This document shows, one piece after another, positions 25,809 through 35,838 of a stretch of DNA of 64,000 nucleotides. Every line of letters starts with the position of its first letter. Position 1 is the stretch's first letter. The position numbers were made by a program, and so were the translations under genes. The notes beneath the pieces are model-generated. The model worked only from the letters and a program-made list of their open reading frames with translations. It did not search any database and was not told the origin of the DNA. Source of the stretch: Falsiroseomonas sp051860665 (GTDB lineage: Bacteria; Pseudomonadota; Alphaproteobacteria; Acetobacterales; Acetobacteraceae); the NCBI RefSeq assembly GCF_051860665.1, contig NZ_JBHYDM010000006.1, positions 124,001 to 188,000 on the forward strand, written 5' to 3'.

Positions 25809-26501
25809 CTAGACGGTCAGCAGCTTGCGCACCGCTCCCTCGTCCAGCGTACCGGCGGGGCCACCGAGCGCCACTTCCCCGCGCACCATCACCGCGATGG
25901 AATCCGCCAGTTCGCGTGCGAAATCGTAGTACTGCTCCACCAGGATCACGGCCATGCCGCGGTCCTTCGCCAGGTGGCGGATGACGCGGGCGATATCCTT
26001 GATGACGGAAGGCTGGATGCCCTCCGTCGGCTCATCCAGGATCAGCAGCCGCGGCCTTGCGCAGAGCGCGCGACCGATCGCCAGCTGCTGCTGCTGGCCG
26101 CCCGAGAGATCGCCGCCGCGCCGGCGCAGGAACTGCCGCAGGATCGGGAAGAGGTCGAAGATCTCGGCATCCACGCCGGCCCCGCGCGGCGCCGCGGCCA
26201 AAGCCGTCTCCAGGTTCTCCTGCACGGTGAGAAATGGAAAGATCTCCCGCCCCTGCGGCACATAGCCGATTCCGGCCCGCGCGCGTTCCGCCGGGCCCAG
26301 CCGCGTCACGTCGCGGCCTTCCCAGGTGATGCTGCCGGCGCGCACCTTTTCCAGCCCCATGATGGCGCGCAGCAGCGAGGATTTGCCGACGCCATTGCGG
26401 CCGAGCACGGCCGTGACCTTGCCCGGCTCCGCCTGCAGCGAGACGCCACGCAGGCAGAGGCTGGCGCCGTAGGACAGGTCGATCGAGGAGACGGTCAGCA
26501 T
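25809..26501 (-). CDS. urtE: Urea ABC transporter ATP-binding protein UrtE
   Basis: The 230-aa ATPase is of the LivF type. Motifs: Walker A GRNGVGKSS, signature LSGGQQQQLAIGRAL, Walker B LLILDEPTEGIQPS, and the switch in VEQYYDFA, where LivF-type proteins have a similar EQ. The ‘EGIQPS' sequence after Walker B is typical of UrtE. It is the last gene of urtABCDE, one base after urtD. It energises uptake of urea with UrtD. Confidence 0.93.
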   Translation of the reverse strand: MLTVSSIDLSYGASLCLRGVSLQAEPGKVTAVLGRNGVGKSSLLRAIMGLEKVRAGSITWEGRDVTRLGPAERARAGIGYVPQGREIFPFLTVQENLETALAAAPRGAGVDAEIFDLFPILRQFLRRRGGDLSGGQQQQLAIGRALCARPRLLILDEPTEGIQPSVIKDIARVIRHLAKDRGMAVILVEQYYDFARELADSIAVMVRGEVALGGPAGTLDEGAVRKLLTV

Positions 26502-26502
26502 G

Positions 26503-27236
26503 TCAGCGCCCCAGATAGACTTCGATCACGCGCTGGTCGTTCTGCACATGGTCGATCGAGCCCTCGGAGAGCACGCTGCCGTCGCAGAGCACGGTCACGC
26601 GGCGGCCAAGGGCGCGGACGAATTCCAGGTCGTGCTCCACCACCACCACGCTGCGCTTGCCGGCGATGCGGACCAGCAGGGCGGCGGTGTGCTCGGTTTC
26701 CGAATCCGTCATGCCGGCCACCGGTTCGTCCACCAGCAGCAGTTCCGGATCCTGCATCAGCAGCATGCCGATCTCCAGCCATTGCCGCTGGCCGTGGCTG
26801 AGGATACCGGCCAGGTCCTGGGCGCGCTCGGTCAGGCCGATTTCCTCCATGGTCTGTTCGATGCGGCTCCGCGCCTCGCCATTCAGCTTCCAGCGCAGGC
26901 AGGCGATAGGGCCGCGCGGCGCCTTCAGGGCGAGCTCCAGATTCTCGAAGACGGTCAGCGCATCGAACATGGTGGGCTTCTGGAACTTCCGGCCGATGCC
27001 GAGATTGGCGATGCCGGCCTCGTCCATCCGCGTCAGATCCGTCTCGCCGAACAGGACCTTGCCCGCGGTGGGGCGGGTCTTGCCGGTGATGACATCCATC
27101 ATCGTGGTCTTGCCTGCGCCATTGGGGCCGATGACGGAGCGCAGCTCCCCCGGCTCGACGATCAGCGAGAGATTGTTCAGCGCCCGGAAGCCGTCGAAGA
27201 CGACCGAGACGCCGTCGAGATACAGGCGTCGCCCGC

Positions 27237-27240
<4 letters not shown>
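26503..27240 (-). CDS. urtD: Urea ABC transporter ATP-binding protein UrtD
   Basis: The 245-aa LivG-type ATPase has Walker A GPNGAGKTTMMDVITG, the UrtD-typical LSHGQRQWLEIGMLLMQDP signature, Walker B LLLVDEPVAGMTDSE and switch VVEHDLEFV. It overlaps urtC by four bases. The sequence after Walker B, PVAGMTD, distinguishes urea importers from branched-chain amino acid importers. Confidence 0.94.
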
Positions 27241-28327
<1,087 letters not shown>

Positions 28328-28331
<4 letters not shown>

Positions 28332-29896
28332 GCGTCCGCCGCCCTCCCTTTCTGGGCGAACAGCCCGCGTGGCTTGCGCTGGATGAACAGCATCGCCGCC
28401 ACCAGCACGAAGACCTTTGCCAGTACCGCGCCAGCCCAGGGCTCCAGGATCTTGTTGATGATGCCGAGGCCGAAGGCGCCGACCAGCGTGCCCGCCAGCG
28501 ACCCCACGCCGCCGAAGACGACGACGAGAAAACTGTCGATGATGTAGCCGGTGCCGAGGTTGGGGGAGACGTTGTCGATCTGGCTCAGCGCCACGCCGGC
28601 GATGCCGGCGATGCCGGATCCGAAGGCGAAGGTCAGCGCGTCCACCCGGCCCGTGCGGATGCCCATGGAGGAGGCGATGGCGCGCTTCTGCGTCACCGCG
28701 CGCATCTCCAGCCCGAAGCGGGTGAAGCGGATGGCCGCGACCGTCAGGCCCAGGATCACCAGCGAGAAGACCAGGATCCACAGCCGGTTCTGTGTCACCG
28801 CGATCTCGCCCGGCAGCATCAGCGTGCCCTGCATCCAGGGCGGGCTGATGATCTCCCGGTTCTGTGCCCCGAAGGCCAGGCGCACCGATTGCTGGATCAT
28901 CATGCCGACGCCGAAGGTCATCAGCAGCGTCTCAAGCGGCCGGCCATAGAGATGCCGGATAAGCCCGCGTTCCATCGCGGCACCGCAGGCCGCGGTCACC
29001 AGGAAGGCGGCCGGCACGGCCAGCGGCAGCGACCAGGGGGCGAGCATGGGAATGCCGCGCAGCGCCTCCTGCACGATGAAGGTGGTATAGGCGCCGAGCA
29101 TGACGAATTCGCCATGGGCCATGTTGATCACGCCCATCACGCCGAAGGTCACAGCCAGGCCGAGCGCCGCCAGCAGCAGTACGGAGCCGAGCGAGAGGCC
29201 CTGGAACAGGGTTTCGGCCGCGCGGCGAAGGGCCAGGCGCTGGTCGATCGCCGCCACCGCTTCCTCGATCTGCGCGGCGATCGCCGGGTTGGCCGCGCGC
29301 GCTTCCAGCAGCACGGCGCGTGCCTCGGGCGAGGATGTGGCCCCCAGCGCCGCGACGCCCAGCAGCTTGTTCTCGGGATCATTCGCCATCAGGCGGGACG
29401 CTGCCAGCGCCAAGGCGAGGCGGGCGCGGATCGCGGGCACCGTCTCCCGCGCCAGGGCCGCATCCAGCAGCGGCACATTCTCGGCGGAGCGGCTGCGGAA
29501 CACGGCCTCCGCCGCGGCCTGGCGCTCTGCGGGGTCCGGCGAGACCAGTTGCAGCCGGCCGAGCGCGCCCCGCAGCGCCACGCGCACGCGGTTGTTCAGC
29601 CGCACCGCCTCGGCCCCGCTGGCATCCGCCGCGGCGCCGGTCAGCGCATCCTGCACGCCCGCATCGCCGCGGATCAGCAGCGTGCCGTCCGCCTGGCGCA
29701 GCAGCCGGCCATCGGCCAGCGCGCGCAGCAGGGGCAGGGCGCGCGGATCGCCGCTGGCGCCGAGCCGGTCCACGGACTCCGCCGTCTGGTTGAAGCCGGT
29801 GCCGAGCCCGCTGAGGCCCGCGGTGAAGGCATCCTGCGCGCGCGCTGGCAGGGCCAGCGCGAAGAGCAGGAGAAGGATGAGGAGGGGATGCTTCAT
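28328..29896 (-). CDS. urtB: Urea ABC transporter permease UrtB
   Basis: The 522-aa protein has the architecture peculiar to UrtB: a signal-like N-terminus (MKHPLLILLLLFALALPARA), a roughly 230-residue Ala/Arg-rich helical periplasmic extension with HEAT-like repeats, then a LivH-like permease domain from about residue 235 (VTFGVMGVINMAHGEFVML). The ATG at 29896 is separated from urtA by 46 bases containing a GC-rich hairpin, the only real gap within the urt operon. Confidence 0.93.
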
Positions 29897-29906
29897 GCTG
29901 GAATGA

Positions 29907-29931
29907 GGGAGGCCGCGCGCGGCCGCCTCCC
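29907..29931 (-). other. Intercistronic hairpin between urtA and urtB
   Basis: Arms GGGAGG and CCTCCC flank a 13-base GC-rich centre, directly after the urtA stop. There is no T-run on the minus strand, so it is not a normal intrinsic terminator. Such hairpins commonly protect the 3' end of binding-protein mRNA or partly attenuate downstream genes, giving more binding protein than membrane subunits. Confidence 0.5.
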
Positions 29932-29942
29932 CCAAAAACCCT

Positions 29943-31187
29943 TCAGCCGCGGCGCCGGTTCGCATTCTCCGGGATGAAGGGCGACCAGTTCTCGGCCGGG
30001 ATGGCATTCGGCGTCTTCCAGACGATGTTGAACTGGCCATCGGCCTGCACCTCGCCGATCATCACGGGCTTGGACAGGTGATGGTTGCGGTGCATCTCCG
30101 CGACATAGCCGCAGGGGGCATCCACCTTCTGGCCGTACATCGCGGTGCGCACGGCATCGACGCTGGTGGTGCCGGCCTGCGCCACCGCCTGCGCCCACAT
30201 CTTGAAGCCGGTATAGGTGGCTTCCATCGGGTCGTTGGTCACGCGGCGCGGGTTCTTGATATAGGCCTGCCACATCGCCTTGAACTGCGTATTGGCCGGC
30301 GACTGCACGGACATGAAGTAGTTCCAGGCGGCCAGGTGGCCGACCAGCGGCCGCGTGTCGATGCCGGCCAGCTCCTCCTCGCCCACCGAGAAGGCGACGG
30401 AGGGAATGTCCTCCGCCTTGATGCCCTGGTTGCCCAGCTCGCGGTAGAAGGGAACGTTGGCGTCGCCGTTGATGGTGGAGACGATTGCCGTCTTCTTCCC
30501 CTCGCCAGCGAAACGCTTCACGCGGCTGACGATGCCCTGCCAGTCGCTGTGGCCGAAGGGGGTGTATTCCTCCATGATGTCGCTCTCGGGGATGCCCTTC
30601 GAGATCAGGAAGGCGCGCAGGATGCGGTTCGTCGTGCGCGGATAGACATAGTCCGTGCCGAGCAGCGCGATGCGCTTCGCCTCGCCGCCATCCGCGCCCA
30701 TCAGGTATTCCACCGCCGGGATCGCCTGCTGGTTCGGCGCGGCGCCGGTGTAGAAGATGTTCTTGCTCTCCTCCTCGCCCTCATACTGCACCGGGTAGAA
30801 CAGCAGGCCGTTCAGCTCCTCGAAGACCGGCAGCACGGATTTGCGGGACACGCTGGTCCAGCAGCCGAAGGTGACATCGACGCGGGACACTGCGAGCAGC
30901 TCGCGCGCCTTCTCCGCGAAAAGCGGCCAGTTGGAGGCCGGGTCCACCACGACGGCTTCCAGGCGGCGGCCGAGGATGCCGCCGGCGGCGTTCTGCGCCT
31001 CCACCATCATCAGCACCGTATCGCGCAGCGCTGTCTCGCTGATCGCCATGGTGCCGGAGAGGGAGTGCAGCACGCCGACCTTGATCGGCGCGGCCTGCGC
31101 GAAGGAAGGGCGGATGGCGGGGGCGGCCAGGGCAGCGCCGAGGCCGGCCAGCGCGGCACGTCGCGTGATGGGCATGCGATGGATCAT
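29943..31187 (-). CDS. urtA: Urea ABC transporter substrate-binding protein UrtA
   Basis: The 414-aa periplasmic protein has a twin-arginine-like signal (TRRAALAGLGAALAAPA, cleaved after SFAQA). The mature part, PIKVGVLHSLSGTMAISE, and FGCWTSVSRKSVLPVFEE are characteristic of urea-specific members of the LivJ family. The ATG at 31187 follows an AGGAGG ribosome-binding site with about ten bases between. It is the first gene of urtABCDE and lies downstream of the sigma-54-type promoter at 31269-31284. It binds urea for uptake, which feeds the divergent urease. Confidence 0.94.
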   Translation of the reverse strand: MIHRMPITRRAALAGLGAALAAPAIRPSFAQAAPIKVGVLHSLSGTMAISETALRDTVLMMVEAQNAAGGILGRRLEAVVVDPASNWPLFAEKARELLAVSRVDVTFGCWTSVSRKSVLPVFEELNGLLFYPVQYEGEEESKNIFYTGAAPNQQAIPAVEYLMGADGGEAKRIALLGTDYVYPRTTNRILRAFLISKGIPESDIMEEYTPFGHSDWQGIVSRVKRFAGEGKKTAIVSTINGDANVPFYRELGNQGIKAEDIPSVAFSVGEEELAGIDTRPLVGHLAAWNYFMSVQSPANTQFKAMWQAYIKNPRRVTNDPMEATYTGFKMWAQAVAQAGTTSVDAVRTAMYGQKVDAPCGYVAEMHRNHHLSKPVMIGEVQADGQFNIVWKTPNAIPAENWSPFIPENANRRRG

Positions 31188-31268
31188 TTTTCTGAAGCCT
31201 CCTCGGGAATGCACGAAGCGGTGGCGCCGAGGCCGCCTGCCGGCCACGTCCCCCTCCGCCTGCTGCAT

Positions 31269-31284
31269 TGCGAGATGCGTGCCA
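31269..31284 (-). promoter_or_regulatory. Sigma-54 (-24/-12) promoter for urtABCDE
   Basis: On the minus strand the sequence TGGCACG-CATC-TCGCA matches the sigma-54 consensus TGGCACG-N4-TTGCW with one mismatch and correct GG-to-GC spacing. Initiation would be near 31258, giving a leader of about 70 bases before the urtA ATG. Nitrogen-limitation control by NtrC is the expected regulation for urt genes. Confidence 0.65.
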
Positions 31285-31324
31285 GAGCTTTCGCATACGA
31301 TCCTTTCGCGGCCGGCCCTCCATT

Positions 31325-31345
31325 CCGGAAGGGGAACCCTTCCGG
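31325..31345. promoter_or_regulatory. Perfect inverted repeat, possible enhancer-binding site 1
   Basis: Nine-base perfect arms CCGGAAGGG and CCCTTCCGG separated by GAA, lying about 67-87 bases upstream of the inferred urtA start of transcription. That is a typical position for an activator of sigma-54 promoters. It does not closely match the NtrC consensus, so the protein is unknown; it could also be a transcript hairpin. Confidence 0.4.
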
Positions 31346-31357
31346 TGCTGCCGCCGA

Positions 31358-31378
31358 ATTGGGCTTTCGCTGCCCAAT
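31358..31378. promoter_or_regulatory. Inverted repeat, possible enhancer-binding site 2
   Basis: Arms ATTGGGC and GCCCAAT separated by seven bases, about 100-120 bases upstream of the inferred urtA transcription start. The 21-bp size and arm spacing resemble NtrC dyads (consensus arms TTGCACC/GGTGCAA), though only the outer bases agree. It lies 67 bases before the ureD start, so could serve both operons. Confidence 0.4.
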
Positions 31379-31444
31379 CCGCGCCGTGCCCGCATGCGGA
31401 ATGGGCAGCTGCGCAACGACTGGCCGAGCGCCACCACACGTGCC

Positions 31445-32281
31445 ATGTCTTCGCGGATGCTCGTCGATCCGGCCGCCGCGCCGCACCACCAGCGCGCCCG
31501 CGGGCGCGCCGAACTCAGCCTCGTCGCTGCGCCAGGCGGGGCGCGGATCGCGCATCTCTATCAATCCGCGCCGCTGCGCGTGCTGTTTCCGGATGCCGAT
31601 CCGGAGGAGCCGAAGCAGGCGGCGCTGGTCAATGTCGCGGGCGGCCTGGCGGGCGGGGACAGCCTCGATTCGGTGCTGACGCTGGGTGCGGGGGCGCAAT
31701 TCACGGCGACGACGCCGGCTGCCGAGAAAATCTACCGCAGCCTGTCGCCGCGCACGGAAATCGCGACAAGCCTGGATCTCGGCGAAGCTGCCACCTGCGA
31801 ATGGCTGCCGCAGGAGACGATCCTGTTCGATGGCGCCCGCCTGCGCCGCCGGCTGGACATCACGCTTGCGCCCGGGGCGCGGCTGCTGGCGGCGGAGATG
31901 CTGGTGCTGGGCCGCGCCGCGCGGGGCGAGGTCTTCCGCAGCGGCTTCCTGCACGATCGCTGGCAGATCCGGCGGGAGGGGCGGCTGCTCTGGGTGGATG
32001 CGCTGCGGCTGCAGCCGGAGGCGCTGGCGCACCGCTTCACCCTGGACGGCGCCGGCGCCATGGCGACGCTGGTTCTGGCCATGCCGGAGGTTGCCTCCCA
32101 TCGCGACCTGGCGCGTGAACTGGCGCAGGGTGGGGCAGGGCTGGTCGCGCCCGGGCTGCTGGTGGCACGCTGGCTCGGCGCGGCAGGGGTGGTGCGCCAG
32201 GGCCTGGGCGCCGCCATCATGGCGCTGCGGGCTCAGGCCTTGGGGCTGCCGCCGCGCCTGCCGCGGCTCTGGCGCACATGA
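31445..32281 (+). CDS. ureD: Urease accessory protein UreD
   Basis: The 278-aa chaperone scaffolds nickel insertion into urease with UreF and UreG. Family features: GRAELSLVAAPGGARIAHLYQ, the core VNVAGGLAGGDSL, ATTPAAEKIYRS and WLPQETILFDGA. The start at 31445 (MSSRMLVDP) is uncertain since the ribosome-binding site is poor; an ATG four codons later is possible. It is the first urease gene, divergent from urtA, in the common alphaproteobacterial order ureDABCEFG. Confidence 0.93.
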   Translation: MSSRMLVDPAAAPHHQRARGRAELSLVAAPGGARIAHLYQSAPLRVLFPDADPEEPKQAALVNVAGGLAGGDSLDSVLTLGAGAQFTATTPAAEKIYRSLSPRTEIATSLDLGEAATCEWLPQETILFDGARLRRRLDITLAPGARLLAAEMLVLGRAARGEVFRSGFLHDRWQIRREGRLLWVDALRLQPEALAHRFTLDGAGAMATLVLAMPEVASHRDLARELAQGGAGLVAPGLLVARWLGAAGVVRQGLGAAIMALRAQALGLPPRLPRLWRT

Positions 32282-32283
32282 GG

Positions 32284-32299
32284 TGGCATGGGCCATGCT
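32284..32299 (+). promoter_or_regulatory. Possible weak sigma-54-type element before ureA
   Basis: TGGCATG-GGCC-ATGCT has the GG and GC of a -24/-12 promoter in correct spacing, with two mismatches at other positions. Initiation near 32310 would fall at the GAGAGG ribosome-binding site of ureA, giving an almost leaderless message, so this may be chance. Confidence 0.25.
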
Positions 32300-32321
32300 T
32301 GGCCGGGATGAGAGGTGACGC

Positions 32322-32624
32322 ATGAACCTGACGCCGCGTGAAAAGGACAAGCTGCTGGTCGCCATGGCGGCCAACGTCGCGCGACGACGGCTGGAGCGTG
32401 GCGTGAAGCTGAACCATCCGGAGGCGGTGGCCCTGATCACCGATTATGTGGTGGAAGGCGCCCGTGACGGCCGCAGCGTGGCGGAGCTGATGCGTGACGG
32501 CGCCACCTTGCTCACCCGCGACCAGGTGATGGAGGGAATCGCCGAGATGATCCACGAGATCCAGGTGGAAGCGACCTTCCCCGACGGTACCAAGCTGGTG
32601 ACCGTGCACGAGCCGATCCGATGA
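32322..32624 (+). CDS. ureA: Urease subunit gamma UreA
   Basis: The 100-aa subunit is the smallest structural part of the nickel urease. It starts MNLTPREKDKLLVAMAANVA and contains RGVKLNHPEAVALI-like and MIHEIQVEATFPDGTKLVT segments nearly invariant in the family. The length is exactly typical. A GAGAGGTG ribosome-binding site lies 5 bases upstream. It overlaps ureB by four bases. Confidence 0.97.
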   Translation: MNLTPREKDKLLVAMAANVARRRLERGVKLNHPEAVALITDYVVEGARDGRSVAELMRDGATLLTRDQVMEGIAEMIHEIQVEATFPDGTKLVTVHEPIR

Positions 32625-32926
32625 TCCCGGGCGAGCTGTTTCCCGCCGCGGGCGAGATCGAACTGAACGTCGGCAGGCCGACCACGGAGATCGAGGTCGC
32701 CAATACCGGCGACCGCCCCATCCAGGTCGGCAGCCACTACCATTTTGCGGAGACCAACCCGGCGCTGCGCTTCGACCGCGCGGCCGCGCATGGCCAGCGG
32801 CTGGATATTCCCGCCGGCACAGCGGTGCGCTTTGAGCCTGGGCAGGCGCGCAGCGTGCGCCTCGTGCCCTATGCCGGCGATCGCATCGTGCATGGCTTCC
32901 GCGGCGAGACGGAGGGGAAGCTCTGA
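32621..32926 (+). CDS. ureB: Urease subunit beta UreB
   Basis: The 101-aa beta subunit shows the conserved IPGELFPAAGEIELN start, IQVGSHYHFAETNPALRFDR and the C-terminal VRLVPYAGDRIVHGF. It is separate from ureA as in most proteobacteria. Its stop shares one base with the ureC ATG (TGATG). Confidence 0.97.
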   Translation: MIPGELFPAAGEIELNVGRPTTEIEVANTGDRPIQVGSHYHFAETNPALRFDRAAAHGQRLDIPAGTAVRFEPGQARSVRLVPYAGDRIVHGFRGETEGKL

Positions 32927-34635
32927 TGCCCGCGAAGCTCTCCCGCCGCGCCTATGCCGGCATGTATGGCCCGACCACGGGCGACCGCCTGCGGCTGGCC
33001 GATACCGACCTGATCATCGAGGTGGAACGCGACCTCACCACCTATGGCGAGGAAGTCAAATTCGGCGGCGGCAAGGTCATCCGCGACGGCATGGGCCAGT
33101 CCCAGGTGACGCGGGAAAACGGCGCTGTCGATACCGTCATCACCAATGCGCTGATCGTCGATCACGCCGGCATCTACAAGGCGGATGTGGGCCTGAAGGA
33201 CGGGCTGATCCACAGCATCGGCAAGGCCGGCAATCCGGATACGCAGCCGGGCGTCACCATCATCATCGGCCCGGGCACCGAAGTGCTGGCTGGCGAGGGG
33301 CGTATCCTGACGGCGGGCGGGATCGACCCGCATATCCATTTCATCTGCCCGCAGCAGATCGAGGAGGCGCTGGTCTCCGGCGTCACCACCATGTTCGGCG
33401 GCGGCACCGGCCCTGCGCATGGCACCCTCGCCACCACCTCGACCCCCGGGCCGTGGCATCTCGGGAGAATGCTGCAGGCGGCCGAATCCTTCCCGATGAA
33501 CCTGGGCTTCCTCGGCAAGGGCAATGCGGCGCTGCCGGCCGCGCTGGAGGAGCAGATCCGCGGTGGCGCCTGCGGGCTGAAACTGCATGAGGATTGGGGC
33601 ACCACACCCAAGGCGATCGACACCTGCCTGAGGGTGGCCGATGCCTTCGACATCCAGGTCGCCATCCATTCGGACACGTTGAACGAAAGCGGCTTCGTCG
33701 AAGATACCATCCGCGCCATCGGTGGCCGCGCCATCCAGGCCTTCCACACGGAAGGCGCCGGTGGCGGCCATGCGCCCGACATCCTGCGGGTGATCGGCGA
33801 GCCGAACTTTTTGCCGTCCTCCACCAATCCGACCATGCCCTATACGCGGAACACGGTGGATGAGCATCTCGACATGCTCATGGTGTGTCATCACCTCGAC
33901 CCGCGCATCCCGGAAGACGTCGCCTTCGCGGAATCGCGCATCCGCAAGGAGACGATCGCGGCCGAGGACATTCTGCACGATCTTGGCGCCATCTCGATGA
34001 TGTCCTCGGACAGCCAGGCGATGGGTCGTGTGGGCGAGGTCATCATCCGCACCTGGCAGACAGCGCACAAGATGAAGCAGCAGCGCGGCCGTCTGCCCGG
34101 TGAGACGGGTGACAACGACAATCTCCGCGTGCGCCGCTACATCGCGAAATACACCATCAATCCCGCCATCGCCCAGGGCATCGCCACGCATGTGGGCAGC
34201 ATCGAGGTCGGCAAGCTGGCGGATCTTGTGCTGTGGTCGCCCGCCTTCTTCGGCGTGAAGCCGGACTATGTGCTGAAATGCGGCACCATCGCAATGGCGC
34301 CGATGGGCGATCCCAATGCCTCCATCCCCACGCCGCAGCCCATCCACTACCGCCCCATGTTCGGCGCCTATGGCCGCGCCAGGACGCTGTCCTCTGTCAC
34401 CTTCACCAGCCAGGCGGCGCTGGATTCCGGTATCGCGGAACGGCTCGGCCTGCAGCGCCCCCTGCTGGCGGTGACGAATACCCGCAAGATCAGCAAACGC
34501 GACATGGTGCTGAACGACGCGCTGCCGCGGATCGAGGTGGATGCCGAGACCTACGAGGTCCGCGCCGATGGCGAGCTGCTGGTCTGCGAACCCGCCACCC
34601 TGCTGCCCATGGCGCAGCGCTACTTCCTGTTCTGA
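32926..34635 (+). CDS. ureC: Urease subunit alpha UreC (catalytic)
   Basis: The 569-aa catalytic subunit hydrolyses urea to ammonia and carbamate at a dinuclear nickel centre. Visible features: HIHFICPQQ with two nickel histidines, the carbamylated lysine K219 in GLKLHEDWG, and the mobile-flap histidine region MVCHHLDP (H322, H323) followed by EDVAFAESRIR. All catalytic residues appear present. It begins at the ureB stop and is followed after 8 bases by ureE. Confidence 0.98.
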   Translation: MPAKLSRRAYAGMYGPTTGDRLRLADTDLIIEVERDLTTYGEEVKFGGGKVIRDGMGQSQVTRENGAVDTVITNALIVDHAGIYKADVGLKDGLIHSIGKAGNPDTQPGVTIIIGPGTEVLAGEGRILTAGGIDPHIHFICPQQIEEALVSGVTTMFGGGTGPAHGTLATTSTPGPWHLGRMLQAAESFPMNLGFLGKGNAALPAALEEQIRGGACGLKLHEDWGTTPKAIDTCLRVADAFDIQVAIHSDTLNESGFVEDTIRAIGGRAIQAFHTEGAGGGHAPDILRVIGEPNFLPSSTNPTMPYTRNTVDEHLDMLMVCHHLDPRIPEDVAFAESRIRKETIAAEDILHDLGAISMMSSDSQAMGRVGEVIIRTWQTAHKMKQQRGRLPGETGDNDNLRVRRYIAKYTINPAIAQGIATHVGSIEVGKLADLVLWSPAFFGVKPDYVLKCGTIAMAPMGDPNASIPTPQPIHYRPMFGAYGRARTLSSVTFTSQAALDSGIAERLGLQRPLLAVTNTRKISKRDMVLNDALPRIEVDAETYEVRADGELLVCEPATLLPMAQRYFLF

Positions 34636-34643
34636 GAGAGACC

Positions 34644-35159
34644 ATGCCGCAGCTTCGCGCCATTGCCGTCCACCCCGCCGGAAGCTGGCCGGAGGAGGCG
34701 GCCAAGGATACCGTGACGGTCGACTTCGACGACCGCTTCCGCCGCCGCAAGGTCTATCTCACCGATGGCGGCGGCAGCTTCCTGCTGGATCTGGCGGAAG
34801 CCACGGTGATGCGGGACGGCGATGGGCTGGAACTGGAATCCGGCGGCTTCATCCGGCTGCGCGCGGCGGCGGAGGATCTGGTCTCCGTCACCGCCGCCAC
34901 GCCTGCGCTGCTGCTGCGCCTGGCCTGGCATCTCGGCAACCGGCATCTGCCGACCGAGCTGGATGGCGAGCGCATCCTGATCCGCCACGACCATGTCATC
35001 ATCCGCATGCTCGAAGGTCTTGGCGCCACGCTCCAGAAGGTGCGCGCGCCCTTCAATCCGGAAGGCGGCGCCTATGGCGAGCACAACCGCCTGCCGGGGC
35101 ATCCGCATGGCCATCACCACCATCACGGCGACGATGACCATCACCACCACGACCACTGA
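34644..35159 (+). CDS. ureE: Urease accessory protein UreE with His-rich tail
   Basis: The 171-aa nickel metallochaperone has an N-terminal peptide-binding domain and a C-terminal metal-binding domain (RHDHVIIRMLEGLGA, LQKVRAPFNPEGGAYGEHN). The C-terminus ends in a histidine/aspartate tail (HPHGHHHHHGDDDHHHHDH) that should hold several Ni ions. The stretch encoding this tail is reused, in the +1 frame, as the start of ureF. Confidence 0.94.
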   Translation: MPQLRAIAVHPAGSWPEEAAKDTVTVDFDDRFRRRKVYLTDGGGSFLLDLAEATVMRDGDGLELESGGFIRLRAAAEDLVSVTAATPALLLRLAWHLGNRHLPTELDGERILIRHDHVIIRMLEGLGATLQKVRAPFNPEGGAYGEHNRLPGHPHGHHHHHGDDDHHHHDH

Positions 35160-35838
35160 CCTGCCCGCCCTGGCGCGACTGCTGGCCTGGCTCTCGCCCG
35201 CCTATCCGACCGGCGCCTTCAGCTACAGCCACGGTCTGGAAATGGCGGTGGAGGAGGGCGCGGTGACGGATCGCGCCGGGCTGGTGGCCTATGCGCAAGC
35301 CGCGCTGGCGCATGGCGCCGGCGCCGTGGATGGCGCGCTGCTGGCGCTGTCCTGGCGCGCCGCCGCGGCGGAGGATGCGGCGGCGCTGGATGGGCTGACG
35401 GAGCTGGCGGCTGCGATGCGCGGCACCGCGGAGCTGGCGCTGGAGGCGACGCAGCCCGGCGGCGCCTTTGCCATCGCCACCAACGCCGCCTGGCCGAATG
35501 CGGCCTTTGCCGAATTCACCGCCCGCCATCCCGGTCGGCTGACGCATGCCGTGGTCTTCGGCGCCGCGGCCGCCTTCCACGGCATGCCGCTGCGCGAAAG
35601 CTGCTTCGCCTGGCTCACCGCCTTTGCCGCCAACCTGGTCTCGGCCGGCGTGCGCGTGGTGCCGCTCGGCCAGACGGATGGGCAGATCGCCACCGCCGCG
35701 CTGCTGCCCGCGCTGACCGCCGCGACGGAGGCCGCGCTGGCGGTGACGGAGGCGGATGACATCGGCGGGGCGGCCCCCATCATCGACCTGTTTTCCCTGC
35801 GCCACGAGACGCAATACACGAGGCTCTTCCGCTCATGA
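35107..35838 (+). CDS. ureF: Urease accessory protein UreF
   Basis: The 243-aa all-helical chaperone bridges UreD and UreG. The core begins LPALARLLAWLSPAYPTGAFSYSHGLE, the usual UreF start, and continues with PLRESCFAWLTAFAANLVSAGVRVVPLG. The N-terminal MAITTITATMTITTTTT is simply the UreE His tail read in another frame. An alternative ATG at 35134 would give 234 aa; the choice is uncertain. It overlaps ureG by four bases. Confidence 0.9.
   Translation: MAITTITATMTITTTTTDLPALARLLAWLSPAYPTGAFSYSHGLEMAVEEGAVTDRAGLVAYAQAALAHGAGAVDGALLALSWRAAAAEDAAALDGLTELAAAMRGTAELALEATQPGGAFAIATNAAWPNAAFAEFTARHPGRLTHAVVFGAAAAFHGMPLRESCFAWLTAFAANLVSAGVRVVPLGQTDGQIATAALLPALTAATEAALAVTEADDIGGAAPIIDLFSLRHETQYTRLFRS

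Noticed and set aside
31440..31455. Second TGGCAC sequence on the minus strand near the ureD start
   Set aside because: The downstream GC is one base out of the required spacing for a -24/-12 promoter.
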